A stretch of DNA of 64,000 nt from an uncultured Eggerthella sp. (GCA_900542525.1 UQNZ01000003.1:1-64000); one strand, 5' to 3'; counted from the first letter of the stretch, positions 33,007-42,437 are shown. Made by a program: numbers and translations. Notes: a model not told the origin generated them from the letters alone.

Positions 33007-35559
33007 TTATTCATCGTTTTCCTCAAACGCGCGAATCGTTTCAAGTTCAACTGAATCGACGAGCACTTCGCGAGGTTTAGAGCCATTGGGCGGACCAACG
33101 ATCCCTTTTGCTTCGAGTAAATCCATTATACGACCTGCGCGGGAATAACCAACGCTCAATCGACGCTGAAGATTCGAAGTGGAACCCATGCCCGTCGAGC
33201 AAACGATCTCGGCAGCTTCCCATACGAGCGGATCGTCTGATACCCCGCTCGAAGCACCACTACCATCAGGTGAAGAATCGCCCAACGTGATGAGATTGGT
33301 GGAGAGGATATCGTTATGGTACTCAGGTTCACCCTGTTCTTTGAGATGATCCACCACTGCAGCGATCTCGTCCTCCGAAACGAAACACCCCTGAATACGC
33401 TGCGGTTTTGCAAGCTCAGGCTTGGACAGGAGGAGGTCTCCTAAGCCGATGAGGTTTTCAGCGCCGGGAGTATCGAGCACAACGCGTGAGTCGATGCCTG
33501 AGGCAACGTTGAAGGCGATACGATTGGTGATATTCGCCTTGATAAGACCAGTGACCACGTTGGTCGAAGGACGCTGGGTAGCAACGATAAGATGTATGCC
33601 CGCCGCACGAGCGAGCTGCGCCAAACGTGAAATGGAGAATTCAACCTCTTTGCCCACATTCATCATAAGGTCGGCAAGCTCGTCGATGATGATGACGATA
33701 TACGGCAACTCTTCAAGGACCTCGGTGTTCTCAGGGTTCTTCTCGGCTGCCTGCTTGCTTTCCTGAGCCTTCGCATTGTATTGGCCGATGTTGCGCGCAC
33801 CAAGACCAGAGAACACTTTGAGCCTGCGTTCCATTTCGGCGACCGCCCAAGCGAGCGCGCTTGCTGCTTCGCGCGCTTCGGTCACGACAGGAACGTAGAG
33901 GTGCGGAATGCCGTTATAGGGAGTAAATTCGACGCGCTTCGGATCGATCATAATGAAACGCACCTCAGCAGGCGTTGCGCGCATGAGGATCGACATGATC
34001 ATGGCGTTGATGGAAACTGATTTACCTGAACCGGTCGTGCCACCGATGAGCAAGTGAGGCATCTTAGCAAGATCAGAAACGATGCACTCCCCTTCCACGT
34101 CTTTGCCGATCGCGATCTGGAGCGGACCACCTTTCGTATCTTTGAGCACATCGCCGAGGTAGACCGTCTGGCGTATCTGGTTAGGAACTTCGATGCCCAC
34201 GTAGTTCGTACCGGGAATCGGCGCGAAGATGCGCACGCCCGGAGAAGCCAAGGCGAGTGCAATATCATCAGTAAGGTTCGAAACGCGATTGACGCGCACG
34301 CCAGAAGGAAGATCGACCTTGAAGAGCGTGACCGTAGGACCAGCTACCCACCCAACCACATCGGCATCGACGCCAAAGTCATGCAACGTATCCTCAAGGT
34401 TTTGCGCCACGACCTTGAGTGAAGCATCGGTTTCTGCATGCTGGTTCTCTGTAGAAGAAACGTTCAAGAGGCTGAAATCGGGAAGAGTGAAACCATCGAG
34501 CGGCTGCGGTATGGCGCTCGGAACAGCAGGGCGCTTCTTCTTCGGCTTCTTTTCTGCCTGCGTAGCTTTATTGCTCTTGGCTACTTCTTCGGTGTCAAGC
34601 AGGATCGTCTTCTGCTCGTGCGCTCCTGCTGCGTTCGTTTCGGGAGCATCAGAGAGCTTATGCTTGCGTGGACCAAGTTTACGGGTAAGAGACTGCGCTT
34701 CTTTCGCCTGTTCATGATCGAGCACACGCGTCTTGAGCGCCTCTTCAGGAAGCGGCGCATGAGCAGGAATGGGATGCGCTGATTCGCGTCCTTCCAGCTT
34801 ACGCGGATCGATACGTTGAGAAAGACGGCGACGCGCAAGAGGATACTGGTTTTGCGTATGAGCAAGATTCATACGTGCGAACAGTGCTGCTTCGCTCTCT
34901 TCTTCCTCTTCTCGTGCACGGCGCTCATCACGCAAGCGTTCAAAAGCTGCAGAGATCGAGAACCCAATGATAAGAATGCCTACGACGAAAAGTCCCACGA
35001 TGATGATGAGCGAAACCGTGAAGCCGAATAGGCGCAAGAGCACCCAAGCAAACGCCCCTCCGCAGTAGCCTCCGTAATTTACGAGCGTGATGGGATTGAA
35101 TACGATATTGGGATCGACCTCAGCATTGGGCATGAGCATCGAGAGAAGTGTGAGCAGCGTAAAGAAGATGATGAGCGACCCAAGCGCGGTACGCGCAGGA
35201 ACCAAGCCCGCATCGAAGCGAAGCAAATAGGTGATCGCAACCACCAACAGGAAGAAAGGCAGAACATACGCCCCAATACCGAAGGCGTTATGAAGCCCCG
35301 CCCCCAACAAAGAGGTGACCATGCCATCGGGAGGGAGCAAAGCGGTGATGAACAACGCCACCGCAAGCACCGCAAGCACCACGCCAGCGATATCGTGTTT
35401 TGTGCGTGAATCAAGCAAAGCACCCTGTTGTAGAGGTGCTTGCTTTTGATAATTACCGGGTTTTCCTTTGACCGCGCCTTGAGCAGAAGACCGCTTCGTT
35501 GAAGCACTCTTCCCTTTCTGCGAGGCTCCGCGCGAGCGATTGTCGGGCTGCCTGGCCAT
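33007..35559 (-). CDS. ftsK: DNA translocase FtsK/SpoIIIE
   Basis: This is the septal dsDNA pump that clears chromosomes during division. It has 850 residues. Four or so N-terminal membrane helices lie within about 55-215, after a basic 50-residue leader. A variable charged linker spans about 225-370, and the RecA-like motor has Walker A GGTTGSGKS near 502-510. The C-terminal winged-helix gamma domain (about 775-840) has LSVGYSRAGRIMDLLEAKGIVGP. The linker is short compared with the E. coli protein. AGAAAGG precedes the ATG. It starts 58 bp after rnj ends. Confidence 0.97.
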   Translation of the reverse strand: MARQPDNRSRGASQKGKSASTKRSSAQGAVKGKPGNYQKQAPLQQGALLDSRTKHDIAGVVLAVLAVALFITALLPPDGMVTSLLGAGLHNAFGIGAYVLPFFLLVVAITYLLRFDAGLVPARTALGSLIIFFTLLTLLSMLMPNAEVDPNIVFNPITLVNYGGYCGGAFAWVLLRLFGFTVSLIIIVGLFVVGILIIGFSISAAFERLRDERRAREEEEESEAALFARMNLAHTQNQYPLARRRLSQRIDPRKLEGRESAHPIPAHAPLPEEALKTRVLDHEQAKEAQSLTRKLGPRKHKLSDAPETNAAGAHEQKTILLDTEEVAKSNKATQAEKKPKKKRPAVPSAIPQPLDGFTLPDFSLLNVSSTENQHAETDASLKVVAQNLEDTLHDFGVDADVVGWVAGPTVTLFKVDLPSGVRVNRVSNLTDDIALALASPGVRIFAPIPGTNYVGIEVPNQIRQTVYLGDVLKDTKGGPLQIAIGKDVEGECIVSDLAKMPHLLIGGTTGSGKSVSINAMIMSILMRATPAEVRFIMIDPKRVEFTPYNGIPHLYVPVVTEAREAASALAWAVAEMERRLKVFSGLGARNIGQYNAKAQESKQAAEKNPENTEVLEELPYIVIIIDELADLMMNVGKEVEFSISRLAQLARAAGIHLIVATQRPSTNVVTGLIKANITNRIAFNVASGIDSRVVLDTPGAENLIGLGDLLLSKPELAKPQRIQGCFVSEDEIAAVVDHLKEQGEPEYHNDILSTNLITLGDSSPDGSGASSGVSDDPLVWEAAEIVCSTGMGSTSNLQRRLSVGYSRAGRIMDLLEAKGIVGPPNGSKPREVLVDSVELETIRAFEENDE

Positions 35560-35617
35560 GTAAACCTTTCTGTAGTGCGTTTGATAGTGTGATAAAGGTT
35601 TCCGTATGAATTATAGA

Positions 35618-37465
35618 CTAAAGCTCAAGGATATTCACGATGACAAGTGGTCGCTGGTTCGTACGCTCCCACAGCACAGAAAGCAGTGCACTTCGGGCGA
35701 TCTTACGCGTTTCGCGCGGCGGTTCCTCCTTCGAGAGCGAACGCTGGATGGCGTTCGAAACCGCCTTGCTCACCGCTTTCACCAGTTCAGGATCGTCGCC
35801 GCCAGGAATACCATGCATCTCAACAAGGACAGGCGTTACCAGTGAGTGGGTTGTTTTGTTCACCGCGCAGGCAATGCTCGCCACTCCTTGTGCTCCAAGG
35901 CTCGAACGCTCATGGAGCACCATTTCGGACGTGTCGCCCACAGAAAGACCATCAACAAGCACGATACCGCTTGGCACCGACTCGCCGATCTTGATTCCTT
36001 TAGAGCTCAATTCGATCGATTCACCATTATCAAGAATGAAAACATCTTCAGGTGAAACACCCGTTGCTTCAGCAAGATTAGCATGCGCACGCAAATGGGT
36101 CGCTTCACCGTGAACCGGCAAGAACGCCTGAGGACGTACGATAGACAAAACGAGCTTGAGCTCTTCGGCTCCCGCATGACCAGAAACATGCACACATGCG
36201 CGTGATTTGTCATACACATCAGCACCGATCTTCGCAAGCGAGTTCACCACGCGCGTGACCGCTTTCTCGTTACCTGGAACGGGAGTAGCAGAGATGATAA
36301 CCGTATCACCTGCATCGATCGAAATGGTCTTATGGTTGCCTCCAGCTATACGCGCTAGAGCAGAAAGGGGCTCACCCTGAGAACCAGTACACATGACCAC
36401 ATAGCTATCAGGCGGCATCCCTTTCAGATCGTACGCATCGATGATGTCTTTATCGGAGATATTGAGATAACCCAAGCGGCGTGCGATATCAGTATTCTGA
36501 ACCATCGAGCGCCCTGTAACGGCAACCTTACGTCCATTCTTCACCGCCGCATCGCAGATCTGCTGCATGCGATGAATATGCGAAGCGAACGAAGCAACTA
36601 TCACACGTCCTTTCGCTCCTGAAATGATACGATCGAGCGCTTTACCCACTTCAGCTTCTGAGGGGGTGAAGTTGGGATTCGTCGCATTCGTCGAGTCGGA
36701 TAGCATAAGATCGACGCCTTCTTTGGCGAAGCGTGCAAGTGCTGCAAAATCCGTCTGAACGCCATCGATCGGCGACTGATCGAGCTTGAAATCGCCCATA
36801 TGGAGCACGTTACCCGCAGGAGAACGATAGAACACGCCAACGGCATCGGGAATAGAGTGGTTCACCGAGAAGAATTCTGCCTTGATACATCCAAGGTCGA
36901 TCGTCTGTCCTGGTTTGATCTCGCAAAGCTTCGCATTCTTGATCTTGTGCTCTTTAAGCTTGCCTTCGATAAGGCCGAGCGTGAGCTTGGTCGCATAGAT
37001 GGGTACTTGCTTGCCAAGATCCTTCAGAAGATACGGTAAGGCACCGGTGTGATCCTCATGGCCATGCGTGATGATGATGCCACGCAGCTTATCGGCATGC
37101 TCGAGCACGTAGGTGTAATCCGGCAGGATAAGGTCGATGCCCGGATGATCGTCATCAGGGAACATGAGACCCGCATCGTCGAGCACCATATCGTTCTTGC
37201 ACTCGAAGACCGTCATGTTCTTACCGATCGCATCAAGTCCACCTAAGGGGATGATGCGCAATGTTGCTTTAGGATCGCGCTTGGCTTGATTCTGCTTCGG
37301 TCGACGATTGCCGTTCTTCTTGTTTTGATTGTTCGATTTATTGTTGCCCTGCTTTGAGCCATTTACTTTGGAAAGCTTGGGGCGCTTTCGTTCAAGCTGA
37401 ACGTGCTTGACAGTTTCATTGTTGCGTTTGTTCTGGTTTTTCGATTCTGTCTTTTCTTGCGCCAT
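35618..37465 (-). CDS. rnj: Ribonuclease J
   Basis: This metallo-beta-lactamase/beta-CASP ribonuclease has 5'-3' exo- and endo-activity. It has 615 residues, about 60 more than the usual 555. The extra part is an N-terminal extension (about 1-67) rich in Asn, Lys, Gln and Arg that may bind RNA. Zinc ligands are in THGHEDHTGALPY near 132-144; GDFKLDQSP and SDSTNA follow, and SGHAG lies in the beta-CASP part. A terminator separates it from dapA upstream. With RNase Y and PNPase in the same window it completes a Gram-positive RNA-decay set. Confidence 0.95.
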   Translation of the reverse strand: MAQEKTESKNQNKRNNETVKHVQLERKRPKLSKVNGSKQGNNKSNNQNKKNGNRRPKQNQAKRDPKATLRIIPLGGLDAIGKNMTVFECKNDMVLDDAGLMFPDDDHPGIDLILPDYTYVLEHADKLRGIIITHGHEDHTGALPYLLKDLGKQVPIYATKLTLGLIEGKLKEHKIKNAKLCEIKPGQTIDLGCIKAEFFSVNHSIPDAVGVFYRSPAGNVLHMGDFKLDQSPIDGVQTDFAALARFAKEGVDLMLSDSTNATNPNFTPSEAEVGKALDRIISGAKGRVIVASFASHIHRMQQICDAAVKNGRKVAVTGRSMVQNTDIARRLGYLNISDKDIIDAYDLKGMPPDSYVVMCTGSQGEPLSALARIAGGNHKTISIDAGDTVIISATPVPGNEKAVTRVVNSLAKIGADVYDKSRACVHVSGHAGAEELKLVLSIVRPQAFLPVHGEATHLRAHANLAEATGVSPEDVFILDNGESIELSSKGIKIGESVPSGIVLVDGLSVGDTSEMVLHERSSLGAQGVASIACAVNKTTHSLVTPVLVEMHGIPGGDDPELVKAVSKAVSNAIQRSLSKEEPPRETRKIARSALLSVLWERTNQRPLVIVNILEL

Positions 37466-37480
37466 TTCCTCTCATTTCTA

Positions 37481-37514
37481 AACAGCACGCCCTTGTGCGC
37501 TTGGACGTGCTGTT
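37481..37514 (-). terminator. Terminator hairpin after dapA
   Basis: AACAGCACG pairs perfectly with CGTGCTGTT (9 bp) across a 16-base loop, and the minus-strand transcript continues with TTTAGAAAT. It lies 15 bp beyond the dapA stop and 16 bp before the rnj start. Confidence 0.65.
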
Positions 37515-37528
37515 TCTTATATAGATGA

Positions 37529-38431
37529 TTACTTCAAAACGCCAACTTGGCGCATTACTTCCGCGAGTTCGGCTGATTGCTCAGCCGTTGCGTTGACGAG
37601 CGGCAAGCGCACGCCGCCAACCGGGAATCCGAGCAAGTTCAAAGCTTCCTTCACCATGATAGGATTCGAGGTGATGAAAAGCTCGTTCATGAGCGGAAGA
37701 AGAGCCTCATTGGCCTTCGCAGCTGCTTCGAAATCTCCTGCTGCGCAGAGATCGACGATCTCTTTCATGCGCTCAGGCGCTACGTTTCCAATGGTGGAGA
37801 TAACACCAGCACCACCGAGCTTCATGATGTCGTAGGTAAGTGCGTCATCTCCCGAATACACTTCGAAGCCTTCTGGGGCACCCGCCAAGATCGTTGCAAC
37901 CTGTTCGAGATCGCCTGATGCTTCTTTGATCGCGACGATATTGTCCACTTCGTTCGCCAGACGGAGAGTTGTTTCTGCAGTCATGTTGATAACGCAACGA
38001 CCGGGAATGTTATAAAGGATGCACGGAAGATCGATGCTACCTGCAATGGTCTTGAAGTGCTGATAGAGACCTTCTTGTGGAGGCTTGTTGTAGTAAGGGA
38101 CCACGAGCATGAAGCCATCGACGCCGAGCTTCTGCACATCACGCGCGAAATCGACGGTATCGGCTGTGCAATTATCACCCACGTTAGCGATAACGGGCAC
38201 TTCCCCATCGATCTCGGAAACGACTGCTTCGAAGAGCTTCATCTTCTGGGGGTAGAACACCGTAGGACTTTCGCCAGTGGTACCGTTGATGATGAGCGCA
38301 TCGGCACCGTTCTCAACAAGCCGACGAGCCAACGCACGCGCTTGTTTGAGGTCGAGATCGAGGTTCTCGTCGAACGGGGTGACCATTGCGGGAATCATAC
38401 GACCGAAACGAGGCGCTGTTGCTGCTGACAT
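37529..38431 (-). CDS. dapA: 4-hydroxy-tetrahydrodipicolinate synthase
   Basis: DapA condenses pyruvate with aspartate semialdehyde, the first committed step to diaminopimelate and lysine. It has 300 residues in a TIM barrel. GTTGESPT, the active-site Tyr in YNIPGRC and the Schiff-base Lys in AIKEASGD are all intact. GGAGATAAC lies before the ATG. dapB is 103 bp upstream on the same strand with a strong hairpin in the gap. Confidence 0.97.
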   Translation of the reverse strand: MSAATAPRFGRMIPAMVTPFDENLDLDLKQARALARRLVENGADALIINGTTGESPTVFYPQKMKLFEAVVSEIDGEVPVIANVGDNCTADTVDFARDVQKLGVDGFMLVVPYYNKPPQEGLYQHFKTIAGSIDLPCILYNIPGRCVINMTAETTLRLANEVDNIVAIKEASGDLEQVATILAGAPEGFEVYSGDDALTYDIMKLGGAGVISTIGNVAPERMKEIVDLCAAGDFEAAAKANEALLPLMNELFITSNPIMVKEALNLLGFPVGGVRLPLVNATAEQSAELAEVMRQVGVLK

Positions 38432-38499
38432 TGTTATCTCCTAACTACGAGTGATAAGCACGCGCAAATAGATACGAGTGGAACGGTTGCTACTCGATT

Positions 38500-38525
38500 G
38501 CTGCTCATATTATGGCATGAGCAGC
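38500..38525. repeat. 9-bp perfect inverted repeat between dapB and dapA
   Basis: GCTGCTCAT and ATGAGCAGC are separated by 8 bases, 10 bp beyond the dapB stop. There is no T-run on the minus strand, so it is more likely an mRNA-stabilising or processing hairpin, or an operator for dapA, than a terminator. Confidence 0.4.
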
Positions 38526-38534
38526 GCGCAACTC

Positions 38535-39296
38535 TTACATGAAGTTCTCTAAACCAACAATAAGACCATGCTGTGCACCAACATTGCGAATACCAAGCAA
38601 AACGCCTGGCATGTAAGAGGTGCGATCCCATGAATCGTGGCGAATCGTGAGCGTTTGACCCATCGAGCCGAAGACGACCTCCTGTGAAGCCACATAGCCC
38701 ATGGAGCGAACCGAATGAACAGGAACACCCGCCACTTCGGCACCACGAGCGCCTTCGCAACCAGCGTTTTCGGTCTCTTTACCTGGAGCAACACTATCGC
38801 GACCACGAGACTGCTGGATGATCTCGGCCGTGCGCACTGCTGTACCGGAAGGAGCATCCTTCTTATTGGCATGATGGAATTCGATGATCTCGGCCTCAGG
38901 GAAATAAGGTGCTGCAATCTTAGCGAACTCCATCATCAGCACTGCACCGGTCGTAAAGTTCGGAGCGTAGAACAGGCAAGCGCCATCGGCAGCGTGCGAT
39001 GCGAGCTCTTGCAAGGTATCCCGGGTCATGCCTGTGGTACCGACCACGCAATCGATACCAGCAGGAAGCGCAACCGCTAAGGTCTTAGCAACAACATCGG
39101 GTTGGGTGAAATCGACGAGCACATCGAACTGGGCACCCGAAAGCGCCTCATCGATCGTAGTGAAAGTGGGGAATGCTTGCTCGGTCGGGTAAGGATCGAT
39201 GCCGCACACAACTTCCATATCGTCCGCTGCACTCACTGCATCAACGACCGCAGAACCCATCCTTCCTGAATAACCTGCTACCGCAACTTTTATCAT
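38535..39296 (-). CDS. dapB: 4-hydroxy-tetrahydrodipicolinate reductase
   Basis: DapB reduces the DapA product with NAD(P)H. It has 253 residues. The Rossmann loop GYSGRMGS is at about 8-15, and the catalytic HHANKKDAPSGTA is near 153-165. AAGGAG is a clear ribosome binding site before the ATG. It is placed upstream of dapA and downstream of a small TSCPD-domain gene. Confidence 0.97.
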   Translation of the reverse strand: MIKVAVAGYSGRMGSAVVDAVSAADDMEVVCGIDPYPTEQAFPTFTTIDEALSGAQFDVLVDFTQPDVVAKTLAVALPAGIDCVVGTTGMTRDTLQELASHAADGACLFYAPNFTTGAVLMMEFAKIAAPYFPEAEIIEFHHANKKDAPSGTAVRTAEIIQQSRGRDSVAPGKETENAGCEGARGAEVAGVPVHSVRSMGYVASQEVVFGSMGQTLTIRHDSWDRTSYMPGVLLGIRNVGAQHGLIVGLENFM

Positions 39297-39341
39297 AGAG
39301 ACTCCTTAGATTAGGTGATGAATTAAGAACTGACCGATCGT

Positions 39342-39593
39342 CTACAATGTGTCGATCGCTTCTTGAAGCGCAATGGCAAGCTGATCGGGACAGCTGGTGG
39401 GGCGCTTGCCACAAGTAGTACCTTTCAAGATCCCAATGATCTCTTCAGCGGGTTTCCCCACTACCAAGCGCGAGATACCGGTTTGATTCCCATTACAGCC
39501 GCCATCGAATTCAACAGCCGTGATGGTGCCATTATCATCGATATTGAAATTGATCGTACGTGCACAGACACCGCTCGTTTTGTAGCTATACAT
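39342..39593 (-). CDS. TSCPD-domain protein (TIGR03905 type)
   Basis: This small 83-residue protein has the TSCPD motif near its C-terminus (TSCPDQLAIAL), a GGCNGN turn and a second CGKRP stretch, together giving several conserved cysteines. The domain resembles the C-terminal part of class II ribonucleotide reductases and occurs as stand-alone proteins of unknown role. I use ATG 39593 because AAGGAAAGAGG lies just before it; the frame extends 16 codons further without a site. It stands between dapB and the pnp terminator. Confidence 0.8.
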   Translation of the reverse strand: MYSYKTSGVCARTINFNIDDNGTITAVEFDGGCNGNQTGISRLVVGKPAEEIIGILKGTTCGKRPTSCPDQLAIALQEAIDTL

Positions 39594-39679
39594 CGATTCC
39601 TCTTTCCTTGTGAAATAGGTTTGAACTCTAGTGTACGACAAAGCGCACAGACACGCGAAGCTCTGCCGGTGAAGAACAA

Positions 39680-39717
39680 CAAAAAGCCCCTCGCATTCTG
39701 GAACGAGAGGCTTTTGT
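39680..39717 (-). terminator. Rho-independent terminator after pnp
   Basis: In the minus-strand transcript AAAAGCCTCTCG pairs with CGAGGGGCTTTT (12 bp with one G-U), then TTTTTGTTGTT. It is a strong terminator placed about 20 bp after the pnp stop codon. Confidence 0.85.
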
Positions 39718-39736
39718 GCTTCATGCCTTGTATTGG

Positions 39737-41914
39737 CTAATTGTGACGGCGACGCGGTTTACGGTTGCCGTTGCCGTTTTCCTTGCCATGGTTGTTAAAA
39801 CCCTGACCAGGACGCGGGCCATCGCTCTTCACGTCAGGCTTGTCGAGACGATCAAGCGAGATCTTACCATTGTCGCCCACTTCGATGACCTCAACCTTCA
39901 CGATATCGCCGATGTTCATCACATCTTCGACCTTCGCTACGCGGCCATTGGCCATGCGCGAAATATGGAGCAGACCATCCTTACCGGGAGTAAGACGGAT
40001 GAACGCACCGAAATCCTTGATGCCAACCACTTCGCCTTCGTAGACCTCTCCTACTTCGGGAACCTTCACAATGCCAAGGATCGCTTCGCGCGCAGCATTG
40101 CCGCTCTCAGCATTGGTGGAAGCAACGTGCACGGTGCCATCTTCCTGCACCTCGATCGTTGCACCCGTTTCCTCCTGAAGGCCGCGAATGACCTTGCCAC
40201 CCGTACCGATGACGTCGCGGATCTTATCAACAGGAATATGGATGGTCTCGATATGCGGAGCATAGGGTGAAAGTTCGTTGCGCGGAGCATCGATAGCTTC
40301 CAGCATCTCATTCATGATGAACGCGCGACCTTCCTTAGCCTGATTGAGCGCGCGAGCGAGGATATCGACCGAGAGACCGCGTGCTTTATTGTCCATCTGA
40401 AGTGCGGTGATGCCCTTTTCGGTACCGCAAACCTTGAAGTCCATATCGCCCAAGAAGTCTTCTAGACCTTGGATATCAGAGAGGATGACGATATCGTCGC
40501 CTTCCTTGATGAGGCCCATGGCGATACCAGCAACAGGAGCCTTGATAGGCACACCAGCATCCATAAGCGCCAGCGTAGAACCGCAGGTGGAAGCCATAGA
40601 GGAAGAACCGTTCGACTCGAGTACCTCAGAAACGACACGAATGGAATACGGGAATTCATCTTCACTCGGAAGAACGGGGATGAGTGCGCGTTCAGCAAGC
40701 GCGCCATGACCGACTTCGCGACGCTTCGGTGCACCCATACGACCAACCTCACCCGTGCAATACGGCGGGAAATTGTACTGGTGCATGTAGCGCTTGCCCT
40801 CTTCAGGCCAAATGGTGTCGAGGCGCTGCCATTCGTTGAGCATACCAAGCGTGCAAACGGAAAGTGCTTGGGTCTGACCGCGCTGGAAGAGACCAGAACC
40901 ATGAACGCGAGGCAGATAGCCTGCAACGATGTGGAGCGGACGGATCTCGGTCGACGTACGGCCATCGGCGCGTTCGCCTGTTTCGATGACCATCGCACGC
41001 ATGGCGTGCTTTTCAAGCGACTTGAGCTCAGCAGCGATATCGGAGCCCCAAGCAGCGCGCTCTTCTTCGGTGAATTCATTTTCCTTGATAGAAGATTTGA
41101 GCTCATCGACCTTAGCCATACGAGCGTGCTTGTCGGCATCCTTGAGCGCAGCGCTCATGGCGTCGAAGAACGGCTCAATACGAGCAGCGATCGAAGGATC
41201 AGCCACATGAACCGGCCATTCGCGCGGCTCAGGAGCAACCTCAGCAAGGAATGCGCTCTGCTCTTCGCAGAATGCCTTGATAGCCTCCTGGCCAAAGGTC
41301 ATCGCAGCGAGCATATCCTCTTCAGAGATCTCTTTAGCACCAGCTTCAACCATAGAGATATAGTCCGCAGTACCAGCGATGGTGAGTTCGAGATCGGAAT
41401 TCTCATCCTCTTCAACGGTAGGATTCACGATGAATTCGCCCGTCTCGACGTTACGACCGATGCGCACACAGGCGGCAGGACCGTCGAAAGGAGCGCTTGC
41501 GCACATGAGCGCAGCAGAAGCACCCATGACAGAGATGCAATCGGGCAGATCTTGAGTATCGAGCACGAGCGGCGTTGCCACGATGTGCACTTCTTGCTTG
41601 AAGCCATCGGCAAAACCAGGGCGGATCGGACGGTCGATCATACGCGCAGTGAGGATGCCATGATCGGAAGGCTTTGCCTCGCGCTTGAGATAACCCCCAG
41701 GGATGCGGCCGACCGCATACATCTTCTCGATGAAATCAACGGTGAGAGGGAAGAAATCGTAGTCCTTCTCGGACTGCGAGATGACTGCCGTTACGAGCAC
41801 GGTGGTATCGCCCTGAGTAACGACCACTGCACCGGATGCCTGCTTGGCAAGCTCACCGGTAGAGAGCGAGTACTCTTTCCCATAGAGTTCGAATGTTCTG
41901 GTGACTTTTTTCAT
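39737..41914 (-). CDS. pnp: Polyribonucleotide nucleotidyltransferase (PNPase)
   Basis: PNPase is a phosphorolytic 3'-5' exoribonuclease. It has 725 residues. Two RNase PH domains (the second with GSSSMASTCGSTLALMDAGVP) are followed by a KH domain with IGTGGKVIRGLQEETGA and an S1 domain with GVVGIKDFGAFI-like wording. The C-terminal tail is rich in Gly, Asn, Arg and Pro. ATG 41914 begins the conserved KKVTRTFELYG. The frame is open 27 codons upstream, but that part lies in the leader. The leader has a long palindrome at 41963-41984 and lies downstream of rpsO, as in many bacteria. Confidence 0.97.
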   Translation of the reverse strand: MKKVTRTFELYGKEYSLSTGELAKQASGAVVVTQGDTTVLVTAVISQSEKDYDFFPLTVDFIEKMYAVGRIPGGYLKREAKPSDHGILTARMIDRPIRPGFADGFKQEVHIVATPLVLDTQDLPDCISVMGASAALMCASAPFDGPAACVRIGRNVETGEFIVNPTVEEDENSDLELTIAGTADYISMVEAGAKEISEEDMLAAMTFGQEAIKAFCEEQSAFLAEVAPEPREWPVHVADPSIAARIEPFFDAMSAALKDADKHARMAKVDELKSSIKENEFTEEERAAWGSDIAAELKSLEKHAMRAMVIETGERADGRTSTEIRPLHIVAGYLPRVHGSGLFQRGQTQALSVCTLGMLNEWQRLDTIWPEEGKRYMHQYNFPPYCTGEVGRMGAPKRREVGHGALAERALIPVLPSEDEFPYSIRVVSEVLESNGSSSMASTCGSTLALMDAGVPIKAPVAGIAMGLIKEGDDIVILSDIQGLEDFLGDMDFKVCGTEKGITALQMDNKARGLSVDILARALNQAKEGRAFIMNEMLEAIDAPRNELSPYAPHIETIHIPVDKIRDVIGTGGKVIRGLQEETGATIEVQEDGTVHVASTNAESGNAAREAILGIVKVPEVGEVYEGEVVGIKDFGAFIRLTPGKDGLLHISRMANGRVAKVEDVMNIGDIVKVEVIEVGDNGKISLDRLDKPDVKSDGPRPGQGFNNHGKENGNGNRKPRRRHN

Positions 41915-41962
41915 GTATCGTTCTTTCTCTTTCTTCCTGCCGGATTGCAGCGAAGCTTCTTC

Positions 41963-41984
41963 GTATGCAGAACGTTCTGCATAC
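41963..41984. repeat. 22-bp perfect palindrome in the rpsO-pnp leader
   Basis: A perfect palindrome centred on AACGTT begins GTATGCAG and ends CTGCATAC. In RNA it gives a 9-bp stem with a 4-base loop, 48 bp before the pnp start and 40 bp after the rpsO terminator. Its position matches the E. coli pnp leader hairpin that RNase III cuts for autoregulation; shared function is inferred. Confidence 0.6.
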
Positions 41985-42023
41985 CCGAGCAGCACCGTCT
42001 CTACGATGCCGACCGTTTATACA

Positions 42024-42046
42024 CAAAAGCCCGCGTGGTGCGGGCT
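42024..42046 (-). terminator. Terminator between rpsO and pnp
   Basis: AGCCCGC pairs with GCGGGCT around a 5-base loop and is followed on the minus strand by TTTTGTG. The T-run is short, so read-through into pnp is likely; no convincing separate pnp promoter is visible. Confidence 0.7.
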
Positions 42047-42056
42047 CAAGGTGACC

Positions 42057-42344
42057 TTAGATGTTGTCGCGAATACCGAGCTTCTTGATGAGTTCGCGGT
42101 ATTCGAGAATGTCGCGGTTCTTGATGTAGACGAGCAAGCGACGACGCTTACCGACGAGCATGAGCAGACCGCGGCGTGTGTGGTGATCCTTGGGATGCTC
42201 TTTGAGGTGCTCGGTGAGGTTGCGGATGCGCTCAGTGAGGATCGCGACCTGAACTTCAGCGCTACCAGAATCCTGGGCATTCTTGCCATACTCAGCGATG
42301 AGCTCTTGCGTGCGCTCTTTTGAGATGCTGTCTTTGTTTGCCAT
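42057..42344 (-). CDS. rpsO: 30S ribosomal protein S15
   Basis: S15 is a 16S-rRNA-binding protein of the platform. It has 95 residues, a few more than the usual 89, the excess being at the N-terminus. The S15 signature is intact: SAEVQVAILTERIRNLTEHLK, then KDHHTRRGLLMLVGKRRRLLVYI. AAAGGTGG lies before the ATG. It has its own promoter (42438-42465), a terminator directly after it, and pnp downstream. Confidence 0.98.
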   Translation of the reverse strand: MANKDSISKERTQELIAEYGKNAQDSGSAEVQVAILTERIRNLTEHLKEHPKDHHTRRGLLMLVGKRRRLLVYIKNRDILEYRELIKKLGIRDNI

Positions 42345-42437
42345 TGTTCCACCTTTCTTGTTATTGGCATTGGAACTGGGTTGATAAACGGTGGCGCATA
42401 TCGACCAAGTACCAAAACGCTGTTTTGCAGCTGTTTA

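Noticed and set aside
40469..42088. A 539-codon plus-strand open frame opposite pnp
   Set aside because: It is antisense to a full-length, clearly conserved PNPase and has the Arg/His-rich composition of a shadow frame.
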